Source of the DNA: Thermococcus sp. | Lineage (GTDB): Archaea > Methanobacteriota_B > Thermococci > Thermococcales > Thermococcaceae | NCBI GenBank assembly: GCA_015522395.1 | Contig: WAMH01000067.1 | Location: 1 to 5,102 of the forward strand | Direction: 5' to 3' | DNA: 5,102 bases | In this document: positions 1-4,868 of the stretch, piece after piece | Layout: each line of letters starts with the position of its first letter | How positions within the stretch are numbered: position 1 is the first letter of the stretch | The notes under the pieces: generated by a model | Database searches by the model: none | Seen by the model: the letters and a program-made list of their open reading frames with translations, nothing else | What the model was told of the DNA's origin: nothing | Made by a program: the position numbers and the translations under genes

Positions 1-2
1 GA

Positions 3-302
3 ACCGTCCAGGTCCCCGCTAATGGAAGGCCGATAGTGATGATGAAGGATGCTCAGACCACCGGCGGCTACGCGAAGATAGCGACGGTGGTAAGCGCTGA
101 TTTACACCTCCTGGCTCAAAGCAGGCCCGGGACGAAGGTGCGGTTCAGGGCGGTGAGCGTTGAGGAGGCCCAGGAAGTCCTGAGAAGGCGCGAAAAAACG
201 CTGAAGGCGATAGAAGAGTTCCTCGCGGGAGAAATGAGGGCATACAGAATCAAAATCGGAAAAGAAGAGAGGATAGCTTTCACAAAAGTGGAAAAGGGCT
301 AA
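3..302 (+). CDS. pxpC: Biotin-dependent carboxyltransferase family / 5-oxoprolinase subunit C, C-terminal part (5' end outside window)
   Basis: The frame is open from base 3, so the 99 visible residues are the end of a longer protein. An ATG/GTG start near 36 would be an artefact, because the reading frame and the family similarity both continue upstream of it. Residues 9-23 carry the family's signature (RPIVMMKDAQTTGGY), followed by KIATVVSADLHLLAQ and RPGTKVRF (residues 25-48). This is the conserved C-terminal end of the KipA/PxpC (AHS2) domain. In the family, PxpC works with PxpA and PxpB in ATP-dependent opening of 5-oxoproline to glutamate; other members are urea-amidolyase-type carboxyltransferase domains. 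The last ~45 residues form a charged helix (VEEAQEVLRRREKTLKAIEEFL) and a basic tail. It converges on the UPF0179 gene, and the two stop codons overlap. Partner subunits would lie to the left of the window. The family call is secure; the exact substrate is inferred from the family. Confidence 0.88.
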   Translation, partial: TVQVPANGRPIVMMKDAQTTGGYAKIATVVSADLHLLAQSRPGTKVRFRAVSVEEAQEVLRRREKTLKAIEEFLAGEMRAYRIKIGKEERIAFTKVEKG

Positions 303-733
303 TCCTTCTTGCGCATTACCTTGACGACCTTGTAGGTCTTCCCGTTGCACTCGACTTCCCCGGTTACCTCGATTATCTTCACTTGGTCGCCTTCGAAGAG
401 GCCCTCCGGGCGGAAGAGGTCCTGTTTGTCCCGCTCGTCGCAGTCCTCGAACTTCAGCCGTATCACCGAGCCGGCTATCGCCATCCTCGGCTCAACAGCC
501 ACTTCGATGCTCGGCTCAACGACCTCCACAACGCGCACCTTGCCCTCGTGGAGCGGGCAGGAGTGCGACGGCATGCTCCTTACGCGCAGGATTTTGTACC
601 TCCTTCCGGGTTCGAGGTTTCCAACGCAGACTCCTGCAAGCTTGCACGTTTTGCACGGCTCGGCGGGGCCGCAGAATATGAACTCAACTCCCGGCCTTGC
701 CAGCTTTTCCCCAACTAACGTGATTATTGCCAT
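299..733 (-). CDS. UPF0179 family protein, cysteine-rich, function unknown
   Basis: A 144-residue protein recognised as the archaeal UPF0179 family. Its core contains C27-x2-C30-x5-C36, then NLEPGRRYKI (39-48), then HSCPLHEGKVRVVEVVEP (57-74). The cysteines at 21, 27, 30, 36 and 59 and the histidines at 57 and 62 are suitable metal or Fe-S ligands, but no cofactor is shown by the sequence. The family is widespread in euryarchaea and I know of no experimental function. I chose the ATG at 733 over an in-frame GTG at 742 because GGAGGTG (740-746) sits 6 bases upstream of the ATG and overlaps the GTG. The gene starts 30 bases after the egsA stop on the same strand, so it is probably the second gene of an egsA transcript. 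Its TAG stop (299-301) overlaps the TAA of the convergent pxpC gene. Confidence 0.88.
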   Translation of the reverse strand: MAIITLVGEKLARPGVEFIFCGPAEPCKTCKLAGVCVGNLEPGRRYKILRVRSMPSHSCPLHEGKVRVVEVVEPSIEVAVEPRMAIAGSVIRLKFEDCDERDKQDLFRPEGLFEGDQVKIIEVTGEVECNGKTYKVVKVMRKKD

Positions 734-739
734 TCCAAA

Positions 740-746
740 CACCTCC
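740..746 (-). promoter_or_regulatory. Shine-Dalgarno site of the UPF0179 gene
   Basis: GGAGGTG on the minus strand, complementary to the archaeal 16S rRNA 3' end, lies 6 bases before the ATG at 733. It decides the start, since the upstream GTG at 742 falls inside it. Confidence 0.85.
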
Positions 747-763
747 GTCGTGAGTGATGACAG

Positions 764-1804
764 TCAGATGACTCCGGTGATTTTAGCGGCCTTCTCGGCC
801 GCCTCCCTAGTTAAACCGTCCTTTCCAAGGATCGTGTAGCGCTCGGGCCTTATCCTGTGGGCAATCGTGAGGGCCTCGACGATTACCTCAGGCTCGATCC
901 CCAACTCGTATGCGTTAGTTGGCGCGCCAACCCTCTTTAAGGTTTCCCTAACGCGCTCCCACTTGAGGCCGTGGAGGTAGGCCATTATTATCGTTCCGAC
1001 GCCGACCTGCTCGCCGTGCAGAGCCGGCTTTTCAAGGAGGGAATCAAGGGCGTGGCTGAACAGATGCTCGGCTCCGCTGGCAGGCCTCGATGAACCCGCT
1101 ATGCTCATCGCCACGCCGCCGCTTATGAGGGCCTTAACGACCTTTCTAACGCTCTCCTCATTGCCCAGCCTTATTATGTCCGCGTTGCGCATTATCATCT
1201 TGGCGCTCATCAGACTGAGCGATGCCGCGTACTCGCTGTAGTACTCGCCCTTTATCCTGTGGGCTAGCTGCCAGTCCTTTACAGCCGTCAGGTTGCTTAT
1301 GACGTCCCCAACTCCGGCCGCTAAATAGCGGTAGGGTGCGGTCTTTATCACCTTCACATCGGCTATTACAGCTATCGGGGGGACGGCTTTGAGGGACGTC
1401 TTGAGTCCAAGGTCCCTTATGGAGGCGTTGGCGCTCGCTATGCCGTCGTGGGAAGCTGTGGTTGGGAAGCTGATGAATGGAACTCCCGCTTTAAAGGAAG
1501 CTAACTTCGCCACGTCGATTATGCTCCCGCCGCCGACCGCTATGAGCCAGTCCGAGCGGTGGTCTCTGACTATGGAGAGAACCCTCTCCACCTCTTCCAT
1601 CGTCGCACCCTTAACCGTCACGCCCTCGACCTCGTATTCCCCCCTAAGGACGTTCTCAACCGCCTCCCCGGCTATCTTCTTCGTTCTTGGGCCGTAGAGC
1701 ACGAGGGCTTTCCTCCCCAGCCCAAGGCGCTTGGCAACGTTAGCCGTCTCTCCTATGAGGTTCTCGCCTAAAAGCACCTCCCGCGGGAGCTGCATCAGAT
1801 GCAC
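764..1804 (-). CDS. egsA: sn-glycerol-1-phosphate dehydrogenase [NAD(P)+]
   Basis: A 346-residue cytosolic enzyme that reduces dihydroxyacetone phosphate to sn-glycerol-1-phosphate, the backbone with archaeal stereochemistry used for all ether lipids. It belongs to the iron-containing-alcohol-dehydrogenase/glycerol-dehydrogenase superfamily. Seen here: the nucleotide-binding AVGGGSIIDVAK (89-100), FPTTASHDGIAS (113-124), GVGDVISN (164-171), SGAEHLFSHAL (243-253) and LHGEQVGVG (262-270). By family analogy the metal ligands are D167, H247 and H263; all three are present. Length is typical of the family. I prefer the GTG start at 1804 (MHLMQLPREVLLGEN) to the upstream ATG at 1825. GGAGGTG (1814-1820) and an overlapping GGTGA (1810-1814) precede the GTG, whereas the ATG lies so close to the TATA element that it may be at or upstream of the transcript start. 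UPF0179 follows 30 bases downstream; DUF63 diverges from the same promoter region. Confidence 0.95.
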   Translation of the reverse strand: MHLMQLPREVLLGENLIGETANVAKRLGLGRKALVLYGPRTKKIAGEAVENVLRGEYEVEGVTVKGATMEEVERVLSIVRDHRSDWLIAVGGGSIIDVAKLASFKAGVPFISFPTTASHDGIASANASIRDLGLKTSLKAVPPIAVIADVKVIKTAPYRYLAAGVGDVISNLTAVKDWQLAHRIKGEYYSEYAASLSLMSAKMIMRNADIIRLGNEESVRKVVKALISGGVAMSIAGSSRPASGAEHLFSHALDSLLEKPALHGEQVGVGTIIMAYLHGLKWERVRETLKRVGAPTNAYELGIEPEVIVEALTIAHRIRPERYTILGKDGLTREAAEKAAKITGVI

Positions 1805-1809
1805 TTCTC

Positions 1810-1820
1810 TCACCACCTCC
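1810..1820 (-). promoter_or_regulatory. Shine-Dalgarno region of egsA, deciding the GTG start
   Basis: On the minus strand GGAGGTG (1814-1820) overlaps GGTGA (1810-1814), placing SD-type sequence 5-9 bases upstream of the GTG at 1802-1804. The alternative ATG at 1823-1825 lies upstream of this site, so it would translate through it. Confidence 0.7.
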
Positions 1821-1831
1821 AGCATTAGGGT

Positions 1832-1847
1832 GGGAAAAGCTTTAAGG
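1832..1847 (+). promoter_or_regulatory. Probable BRE/TATA of the DUF63-IMPase-rhomboid operon
   Basis: GGGAAAAGCTTTAAGG on the plus strand fits a purine-rich BRE followed by a TATA-like GCTTTAAG. A start about 25 bases on, near 1868-1870, would leave a leader of under 10 bases before the ATG at 1877. The element overlaps the egsA TATA on the other strand. Confidence 0.5.
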
Positions 1848-1850
1848 CTA
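1836..1850 (-). promoter_or_regulatory. Probable TATA region of the egsA promoter
   Basis: The minus strand reads TAGCCTTAAAGCTTT across this stretch. It is the only AT-rich, TATA-like element upstream of egsA. Centred near 1841, it predicts a start about 25 bases downstream, around 1816-1820, giving a very short leader before the GTG at 1804. It shares the AAAGCTTT palindrome (1836-1843) with the opposing DUF63 promoter. The exact TATA/BRE boundaries are uncertain. Confidence 0.5.
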
Positions 1851-1876
1851 TCGGAGCAAGGGGCTATGGTGGTCGA

Positions 1877-2692
1877 ATGGGTCTCTACGAGTTCTTTTAC
1901 GAGTACTTCGTGCTTCCAATCAAGGACAACGAGGGTTACAACCCGGTGAACACGATAACCTACGCGATAATCCTTGGAATCGCGGTTATACTGCTCTACA
2001 AGATGCTCAAGCGCATGGGCATCCGGGTTGACGAGCGGTTCTTCAAGGCCCTAATCCCCTACATAATCCTCGGCCCGCTGATGAGGAGCATGACGGATGT
2101 GGGAATCCTCAGGAGGACCTACCTGACGGTCAGCCCCGGCGGCTACTTCGTCATAGCGGCCTTCGCGATAGCCTCGCTCTACGCCGTCTGGAGGCACACC
2201 GGGCCGGACGAGAAGCTCTACCCGATTTACCGCGACTTCGGCTGGGTTCTCGTCGGGGGCCTGCTCTTCATCCTAATAATAAACTTGGACAAGGTGCACT
2301 TTAACTGGGCGGTTCTGAAGTACTTCATCCCCGCCCTCCTGGTAGCGGAGGCCTTCATCTGGATTCTGACGAGGAAGTTTAAGCTGATAAAGGACAACGG
2401 TTTGCTATTCTACACCCACTTCTACGACGCAACGACGACCTTCGTTGGAATCCAGTTCTTCGGCTTCTGGGAGCAGCACGTCCTTGCGAGGTGGCTGATG
2501 GGTCTCCTAGGAACTCCGGCAGCGATGTACCTTGAGAAGTTCGTCATCCTCCTTCCCGTGGTCTGGATACTCGACAGACTCATGGAGGGAGAAGACGAGG
2601 ATTTAATCAACTTCGTCAAGCTGACCGTGTTCATCCTCGGCTTCGGCCCGGGGACGAGGAACTTCCTGATAATGCTCATGGGTGGTGGTTGA
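1877..2692 (+). CDS. DUF63 family polytopic membrane protein, function unknown
   Basis: A 271-residue integral membrane protein recognised as the archaeal DUF63 family from YNPVNTITYAIILGIAV (21-37) and the C-terminal GFGPGTRN motif (255-262). Hydrophobic stretches suggest about six to eight membrane segments, roughly 25-44, 56-68, 88-105, 121-137, 146-164, 186-198, 221-233 and 245-268. Unusually polar residues lie in or next to these: R70 and D74 (RSMTDVG), H181 and D184 (YTHFYDATTTFVG), E199 and H201 (WEQHV), and D233. That is more suggestive of an enzyme or transporter than of a structural anchor, but no reaction is known to me. The ATG at 1877 has a weak GGTGGT (1868-1873) just upstream, consistent with a very short leader. 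The IMPase ATG follows the stop by one base, so they are co-transcribed. Family call firm; role unknown. Confidence 0.87.
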   Translation: MGLYEFFYEYFVLPIKDNEGYNPVNTITYAIILGIAVILLYKMLKRMGIRVDERFFKALIPYIILGPLMRSMTDVGILRRTYLTVSPGGYFVIAAFAIASLYAVWRHTGPDEKLYPIYRDFGWVLVGGLLFILIINLDKVHFNWAVLKYFIPALLVAEAFIWILTRKFKLIKDNGLLFYTHFYDATTTFVGIQFFGFWEQHVLARWLMGLLGTPAAMYLEKFVILLPVVWILDRLMEGEDEDLINFVKLTVFILGFGPGTRNFLIMLMGGG

Positions 2693-2693
2693 G

Positions 2694-3464
2694 ATGGAGT
2701 TTGAGTGGAACGCGATAGCCAAGGAGATTGCCTTAGAGGTTGAGAAGGCCGTTATCCCGCTCTTCGGCACGGCAAAGGCCGGTGAGGTTATCGGGGAGAA
2801 CGCCAGCGGCGATACCACCGACTACGTGGACAAGGTTTCTGAGGACATTGTCCTATCGAGGCTCGAACCCCTCGGCGTCAACATCGTCAGCGAGGAAGCC
2901 GGGGTAATCGACAACGGAAGCGACTACACCGTCGTTATTGACCCGATAGACGGCTCCTACAACTTTACTGCCGGGATACCGGTTTTCGCTTTCAGCTTTG
3001 GGGTCTTCAAGGGAAAGAGGCCCGTTTACGGTGCCATCTACGAGTTCCTCCCGAAGAACTTCTACGAGGCGGTTCCAGGAGAGGGCGCGTTCCTCAACGG
3101 GAGGAGAATTCACGTGCGGAAGCCGGAGCGCGGAAAGGAGGCCTTGAGCTTCTACACGCGCGGAAGGTGCACGGGGATCATAAAGAAGGTCAAGCGCGTC
3201 CGCGTTTTGGGGGCGATAGCGGTTGAGCTTTCCTATCTGGCAAAGGGTGCACTCGACGGCGTCTTTGACATAAGGAACTACGTGAGGCCGACGGACATAG
3301 CGGCCGGCGTCCTTATAGCAAGGGAAGCAGGGGCGATAGTGACCGATGAGAGGGGAAGAGAGCTGGAGGTTAAACTCAGCGCCACCGATAAGACCAACAT
3401 AATAGCGGTCGACGACGAGTACCTCCTGAAAACCATCCTGGAGGAGCTGGAGAATGGCTCTTGA
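2694..3464 (+). CDS. suhB: Inositol-1-monophosphatase / fructose-1,6-bisphosphatase, archaeal bifunctional type (FBPase class IV)
   Basis: A 256-residue Mg-dependent phosphatase of the IMPase/FBPase superfamily, closely resembling the characterised Pyrococcus/Methanocaldococcus enzymes. Metal-binding and catalytic motifs are all present: SEE (E67, E68), DPIDGSYNF (D83, D86, G87, S88) and RPTDIAAGVLIAREAG (198-213, with D201). The flexible loop SGDTTDYVDK (38-47) is also present. It hydrolyses myo-inositol-1-phosphate and, in vitro for this family, fructose-1,6-bisphosphate. In Thermococcales the main gluconeogenic FBPase is generally taken to be a different class, so inositol supply (phosphatidylinositol-type lipids, di-myo-inositol phosphate) is the likelier role. 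The ATG at 2694 follows the DUF63 stop by one base and has GGTGGTGGT just upstream; upstream in-frame GTGs at 2682 and 2685 are less likely. The 3' end overlaps the rhomboid gene by 11 bases. The symbol reflects family membership only. Confidence 0.92.
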   Translation: MEFEWNAIAKEIALEVEKAVIPLFGTAKAGEVIGENASGDTTDYVDKVSEDIVLSRLEPLGVNIVSEEAGVIDNGSDYTVVIDPIDGSYNFTAGIPVFAFSFGVFKGKRPVYGAIYEFLPKNFYEAVPGEGAFLNGRRIHVRKPERGKEALSFYTRGRCTGIIKKVKRVRVLGAIAVELSYLAKGALDGVFDIRNYVRPTDIAAGVLIAREAGAIVTDERGRELEVKLSATDKTNIIAVDDEYLLKTILEELENGS

Positions 3465-4068
3465 GCGCTACTTCCACCGCTACGGAAAGGCGACCTTCAG
3501 CCTGCTCCTCATAAACCTCGCCGTCTATACCCTGGAGGCGATCCTGAGCGGGAACCCGATAAGCATAGGCTCAAACATCCTGCTCGTGCTAGGCCAGTGG
3601 AACTATGCGGTTCTGCACTACGGCTGGTGGTGGCAGCCATTCACGGCCATGTTCGTCCACGTCGGCATACTCCACATAGCCTTCAACATGTACTTCCTCC
3701 TCGTCATGGGGAGCCAGCTTGAGCACGTGATAGGTCCAAAGCGGCTGACTGGAGTTTACATCGTCTCGGGCCTCTTTGGAAACCTGCTGACGCTCGTCAT
3801 GCTACCGCCGAACACTGTAAGCGCAGGCGCCAGCGGAGCGCTCTTCGGAATAGCGGGAACTCTGATAGTCATGATGGGCGTCATCGGCGGCAACATGCAG
3901 GCGGCATTGCTCAACGCGTTCTTCCTCTTCGTGATCAACAGCATCCTGCCGGGGGTCAACGCCTACGCCCACCTCGGCGGCCTGCTCGTGGGAGTGGCCA
4001 TCGGATACTACTATGGAAAGAGGATCAAAAGGCGCATGGCTCTTGCCTACAGGTACGGATACTACTGA
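3454..4068 (+). CDS. Rhomboid family intramembrane serine protease
   Basis: A 204-residue six-helix rhomboid core with no extra domain. The active-site elements are complete: FVHVGILHIAFNMYFL (67-82) provides H69, H74 and N78, equivalent to the oxyanion-side histidines and asparagine of bacterial GlpG. SAGASGALFG (123-132) provides the nucleophile S127, and AYAHLGG (170-176) the catalytic H173. The WWWQPFTAMF segment before the first histidine matches the usual W-R/Q-x-x-T region. It should cleave single-pass membrane proteins within the bilayer; the substrates are unknown. The C-terminus is short and basic (KRIKRR, 189-194), then tyrosine-rich. The ATG at 3454 lies inside the IMPase coding region, with GGAGG about 9 bases upstream, indicating translational coupling. 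The tRNA promoter begins within ten bases of its stop, leaving no room for a separate terminator. Confidence 0.93.
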   Translation: MALERYFHRYGKATFSLLLINLAVYTLEAILSGNPISIGSNILLVLGQWNYAVLHYGWWWQPFTAMFVHVGILHIAFNMYFLLVMGSQLEHVIGPKRLTGVYIVSGLFGNLLTLVMLPPNTVSAGASGALFGIAGTLIVMMGVIGGNMQAALLNAFFLFVINSILPGVNAYAHLGGLLVGVAIGYYYGKRIKRRMALAYRYGYY

Positions 4069-4073
4069 AGACG

Positions 4074-4090
4074 CCGAAAGATTTAAAAAT
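4074..4090 (+). promoter_or_regulatory. Strong BRE/TATA promoter of tRNA-Met
   Basis: CCGAAAG (BRE-like, 4074-4080) is followed by TTTAAAAAT (4082-4090), a near-consensus archaeal promoter. The predicted start is about 4108-4112, at the beginning of the 14-base palindrome, 15-19 bases before the mature tRNA 5' end. Confidence 0.8.
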
Positions 4091-4108
4091 GACCCCCGGA
4101 AGGTATAA

Positions 4109-4122
4109 CCCGAGCGCTCGGG
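4109..4122 (+). repeat. 14-base perfect palindrome in the tRNA leader
   Basis: CCCGAGCGCTCGGG is its own reverse complement. It occupies the predicted start site and leader of the tRNA-Met transcript. Its GAGCGCTCGG (4112-4121) is repeated exactly at 4150-4159, inside the D-arm/anticodon stem of the tRNA. Confidence 0.85.
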
Positions 4123-4126
4123 CAGT

Positions 4127-4234
4127 GCCGGGGTAGCTTAGCCTGGTCAGAGCGCTCGGCTCATAGGGCCGCTCCCCTTCGGGGGAGCCTGAGAAACCGA
4201 GAGGTCCGGGGTTCAAAGCCCCGCCCCGGCACCA
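4127..4234 (+). tRNA. tRNA-Met (CAT, elongator) with a 30-base intron and encoded CCA
   Basis: Acceptor stem 4127-4133 pairs fully with 4224-4230, discriminator A4231, CCA encoded at 4232-4234. D stem GCTT/GAGC (4136-4139 with 4150-4153); anticodon stem CTCGG/CCGAG (4155-4159 with 4197-4201); T stem CGGGG/CCCCG (4207-4211 with 4219-4223) around TTCAAAG. The anticodon is CAT at 4162-4164, with A37 at 4165 and A38 at 4196, and an intron lies between them at the canonical 37/38 position. The G-C first acceptor pair and an anticodon stem without three G-C pairs argue against the initiator. I read it as elongator Met rather than the CAU-type Ile isoacceptor because the body matches the remembered archaeal Met sequence; that choice is less certain than the tRNA itself. 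Removing the intron gives a standard cloverleaf. Confidence 0.93.
4166..4195 (+). other. Archaeal tRNA intron with canonical bulge-helix-bulge
   Basis: The 4-bp central helix is CTCA (4160-4163) with TGAG (4190-4193). The 3-base bulges are TAG (4164-4166) and AAA (4194-4196), and cleavage after the second base of each releases exactly these 30 bases. Inside, CTCCCC (4172-4177) pairs with GGGGAG (4182-4187) across a C(TTCG)G apex, the extra-stable UUCG tetraloop. The substrate is for the tRNA splicing endonuclease. Confidence 0.92.
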
Positions 4235-4237
4235 TAA

Positions 4238-4262
4238 GAAACTTTTGCCAAGCAAAAGTTTC
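4238..4262 (+). terminator. Hairpin 1: 11-bp perfect inverted repeat just after tRNA-Met, possible 3'-end element
   Basis: GAAACTTTTGC (4238-4248), loop CAA, GCAAAAGTTTC (4252-4262). It starts four bases after the tRNA CCA. The T-run inside could support archaeal termination, but the hairpin's arms resemble those of hairpin 4 far from any gene end, so it may be a repeat, not a dedicated terminator. Confidence 0.5.
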
Positions 4263-4370
4263 ATCAAAGTTGGTAGCTCCTTCTTGAAATGCAATTTTCT
4301 TGAGTGGTTTCTTTTTAATGTGTGCTTGAGTGTTAGGAACTTAGAGGATTGCATTATTTTGTTGGTTTGG

Positions 4371-4379
4371 CTTTAAAAT
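4371..4379 (+). promoter_or_regulatory. Weak TATA-like element
   Basis: CTTTAAAAT lies immediately before hairpin 2, without a clear purine BRE. If active, transcription would start near 4400. No reading frame follows, so it would drive an RNA. Chance occurrence in AT-rich sequence is quite possible. Confidence 0.2.
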
Positions 4380-4380
4380 C

Positions 4381-4397
4381 GACGCCCTTCGGGCGTC
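4381..4397. repeat. Hairpin 2: 7-bp stem, TTC loop
   Basis: GACGCCC (4381-4387), loop TTC, GGGCGTC (4391-4397), a GC-rich island in AT-rich sequence. Its 15-base core (4382-4396) is the exact reverse complement of the core of hairpin 3 (4590-4604). Confidence 0.85.
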
Positions 4398-4463
4398 AAC
4401 GAGAGGCAAAACCCCCATCATGGAATTCTTTCTCAACATTTCCCTTTGTAAAATAAGCATATT

Positions 4464-4473
4464 AGTATAAAAC
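4464..4473 (+). promoter_or_regulatory. Weak TATA-like element
   Basis: AGTATAAAAC resembles an archaeal TATA box but lacks an obvious BRE, and no gene follows. If used, a start near 4493 would produce an RNA covering hairpins 3-6. Confidence 0.2.
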
Positions 4474-4587
4474 CACTTTTTCCTTAGGAACTTTCCTTTA
4501 CTGGAGAGCTACGAACTTTTGGTGAACTGCTGTTTCAAATGGGGTTTATTCTTGAACTTGCCCGTTCTTCGTGGTTCTTCTTTGGGA

Positions 4588-4606
4588 TAACGCCCGAAGG
4601 GCGTTA
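4588..4606. repeat. Hairpin 3: 8-bp stem, GAA loop
   Basis: TAACGCCC (4588-4595), loop GAA, GGGCGTTA (4599-4606), followed by AAAA and GTTGAAAC. The sequence AAAGTTGAAAC (4608-4618) after it recurs after hairpin 6 (4876-4886). Confidence 0.85.
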
Positions 4607-4653
4607 AAAAGTTGAAACCTGTTTGGCTTGCTTTTTTAAGGGAAAACTCGGTT

Positions 4654-4667
4654 GGAGTTTGAACTCC
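4654..4667. repeat. Short near-palindrome
   Basis: GGAGTT (4654-4659), TG, AACTCC (4662-4667). With a realistic loop only 5 bp can form, so it is weaker than the six main hairpins and lacks their 3-base apex. Confidence 0.5.
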
Positions 4668-4701
4668 TGAAGAGACATGCAAACTCGTTCTGGCTATTTT
4701 G

Positions 4702-4731
4702 GTGGAAGTTTACTCTTTGGTCAAACTTTGC
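4702..4731 (+). repeat. Direct repeat, copy A
   Basis: Thirty bases matching 5014-5043 at 26 positions. The four differences are all transitions (4709, 4713, 4723, 4730). The last ten bases form the left arm of hairpin 4, a structure that copy B lacks. Confidence 0.8.
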
Positions 4732-4744
4732 ATGGCAAAGTTTG
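4722..4744. repeat. Hairpin 4: 10-bp stem, ATG loop
   Basis: CAAACTTTGC (4722-4731), loop ATG, GCAAAGTTTG (4735-4744). The arms resemble those of hairpin 1, with one internal T-A pair fewer and the outer G-C pair swapped to C-G. It abuts hairpin 5, sharing G4744. Confidence 0.85.
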
Positions 4745-4758
4745 CTTGCTTCGCAAGC
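4744..4758. repeat. Hairpin 5: 6-bp stem, TTC loop
   Basis: GCTTGC (4744-4749), loop TTC, GCAAGC (4753-4758). It follows hairpin 4 with no spacer; the two could stack as a tandem structure in RNA or single-stranded DNA. Confidence 0.8.
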
Positions 4759-4853
4759 GCTGGCGGAAGGTTGGGTGCCTTTTTAATAGTGTTTATTAAG
4801 TGTTGGGTTTCTATTCTATTGGCCTGTTTGTTAGTGTTTCCCCCCTTACAATA

Positions 4854-4868
4854 GCGTCCAGAGGACGC
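4854..4868. repeat. Hairpin 6: 6-bp stem, AGA loop
   Basis: GCGTCC (4854-4859), loop AGA, GGACGC (4863-4868). It is followed, as hairpin 3 is, by an A-rich spacer and AAAGTTGAAAC (4876-4886). Its stem differs from hairpin 3 at two aligned pairs, both changed on both arms. Confidence 0.8.

Noticed and set aside
36..302. A complete 88-residue small gene starting at GTG 36
   Set aside because: The frame stays open to base 3 and the upstream residues (TVQVPANGRPI) belong to the same conserved PxpC motif, so this is the end of a larger gene.
734..742. GTG at 742 as the UPF0179 start
   Set aside because: The codon overlaps the GGAGGTG ribosome binding site that is correctly spaced for the ATG at 733.
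345..839. Plus-strand open frames of 164 and 111 codons opposite UPF0179
   Set aside because: UPF0179 on the minus strand has family motifs and a clear SD; these frames are low-complexity shadows of it.
1805..1825. ATG at 1825 as the egsA start
   Set aside because: It adds residues encoded by the SD itself and lies at or before the expected transcription start; the GTG at 1804 fits the remembered family N-terminus better.
4255..4270. C/D-box guide RNA on the minus strand
   Set aside because: TTGATGA at about 4261-4267 resembles box C, but I found no matching D, D' and C' boxes at suitable spacing.
4025..4354. Minus-strand open frame of 109 codons
   Set aside because: It is antisense to the end of the rhomboid gene and to the whole tRNA-Met, so it is a chance frame.
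4238..4868. CRISPR array
   Set aside because: The repeated elements are self-palindromic, differ in sequence and length and are irregularly spaced; no constant 28-37-base direct repeat is present.
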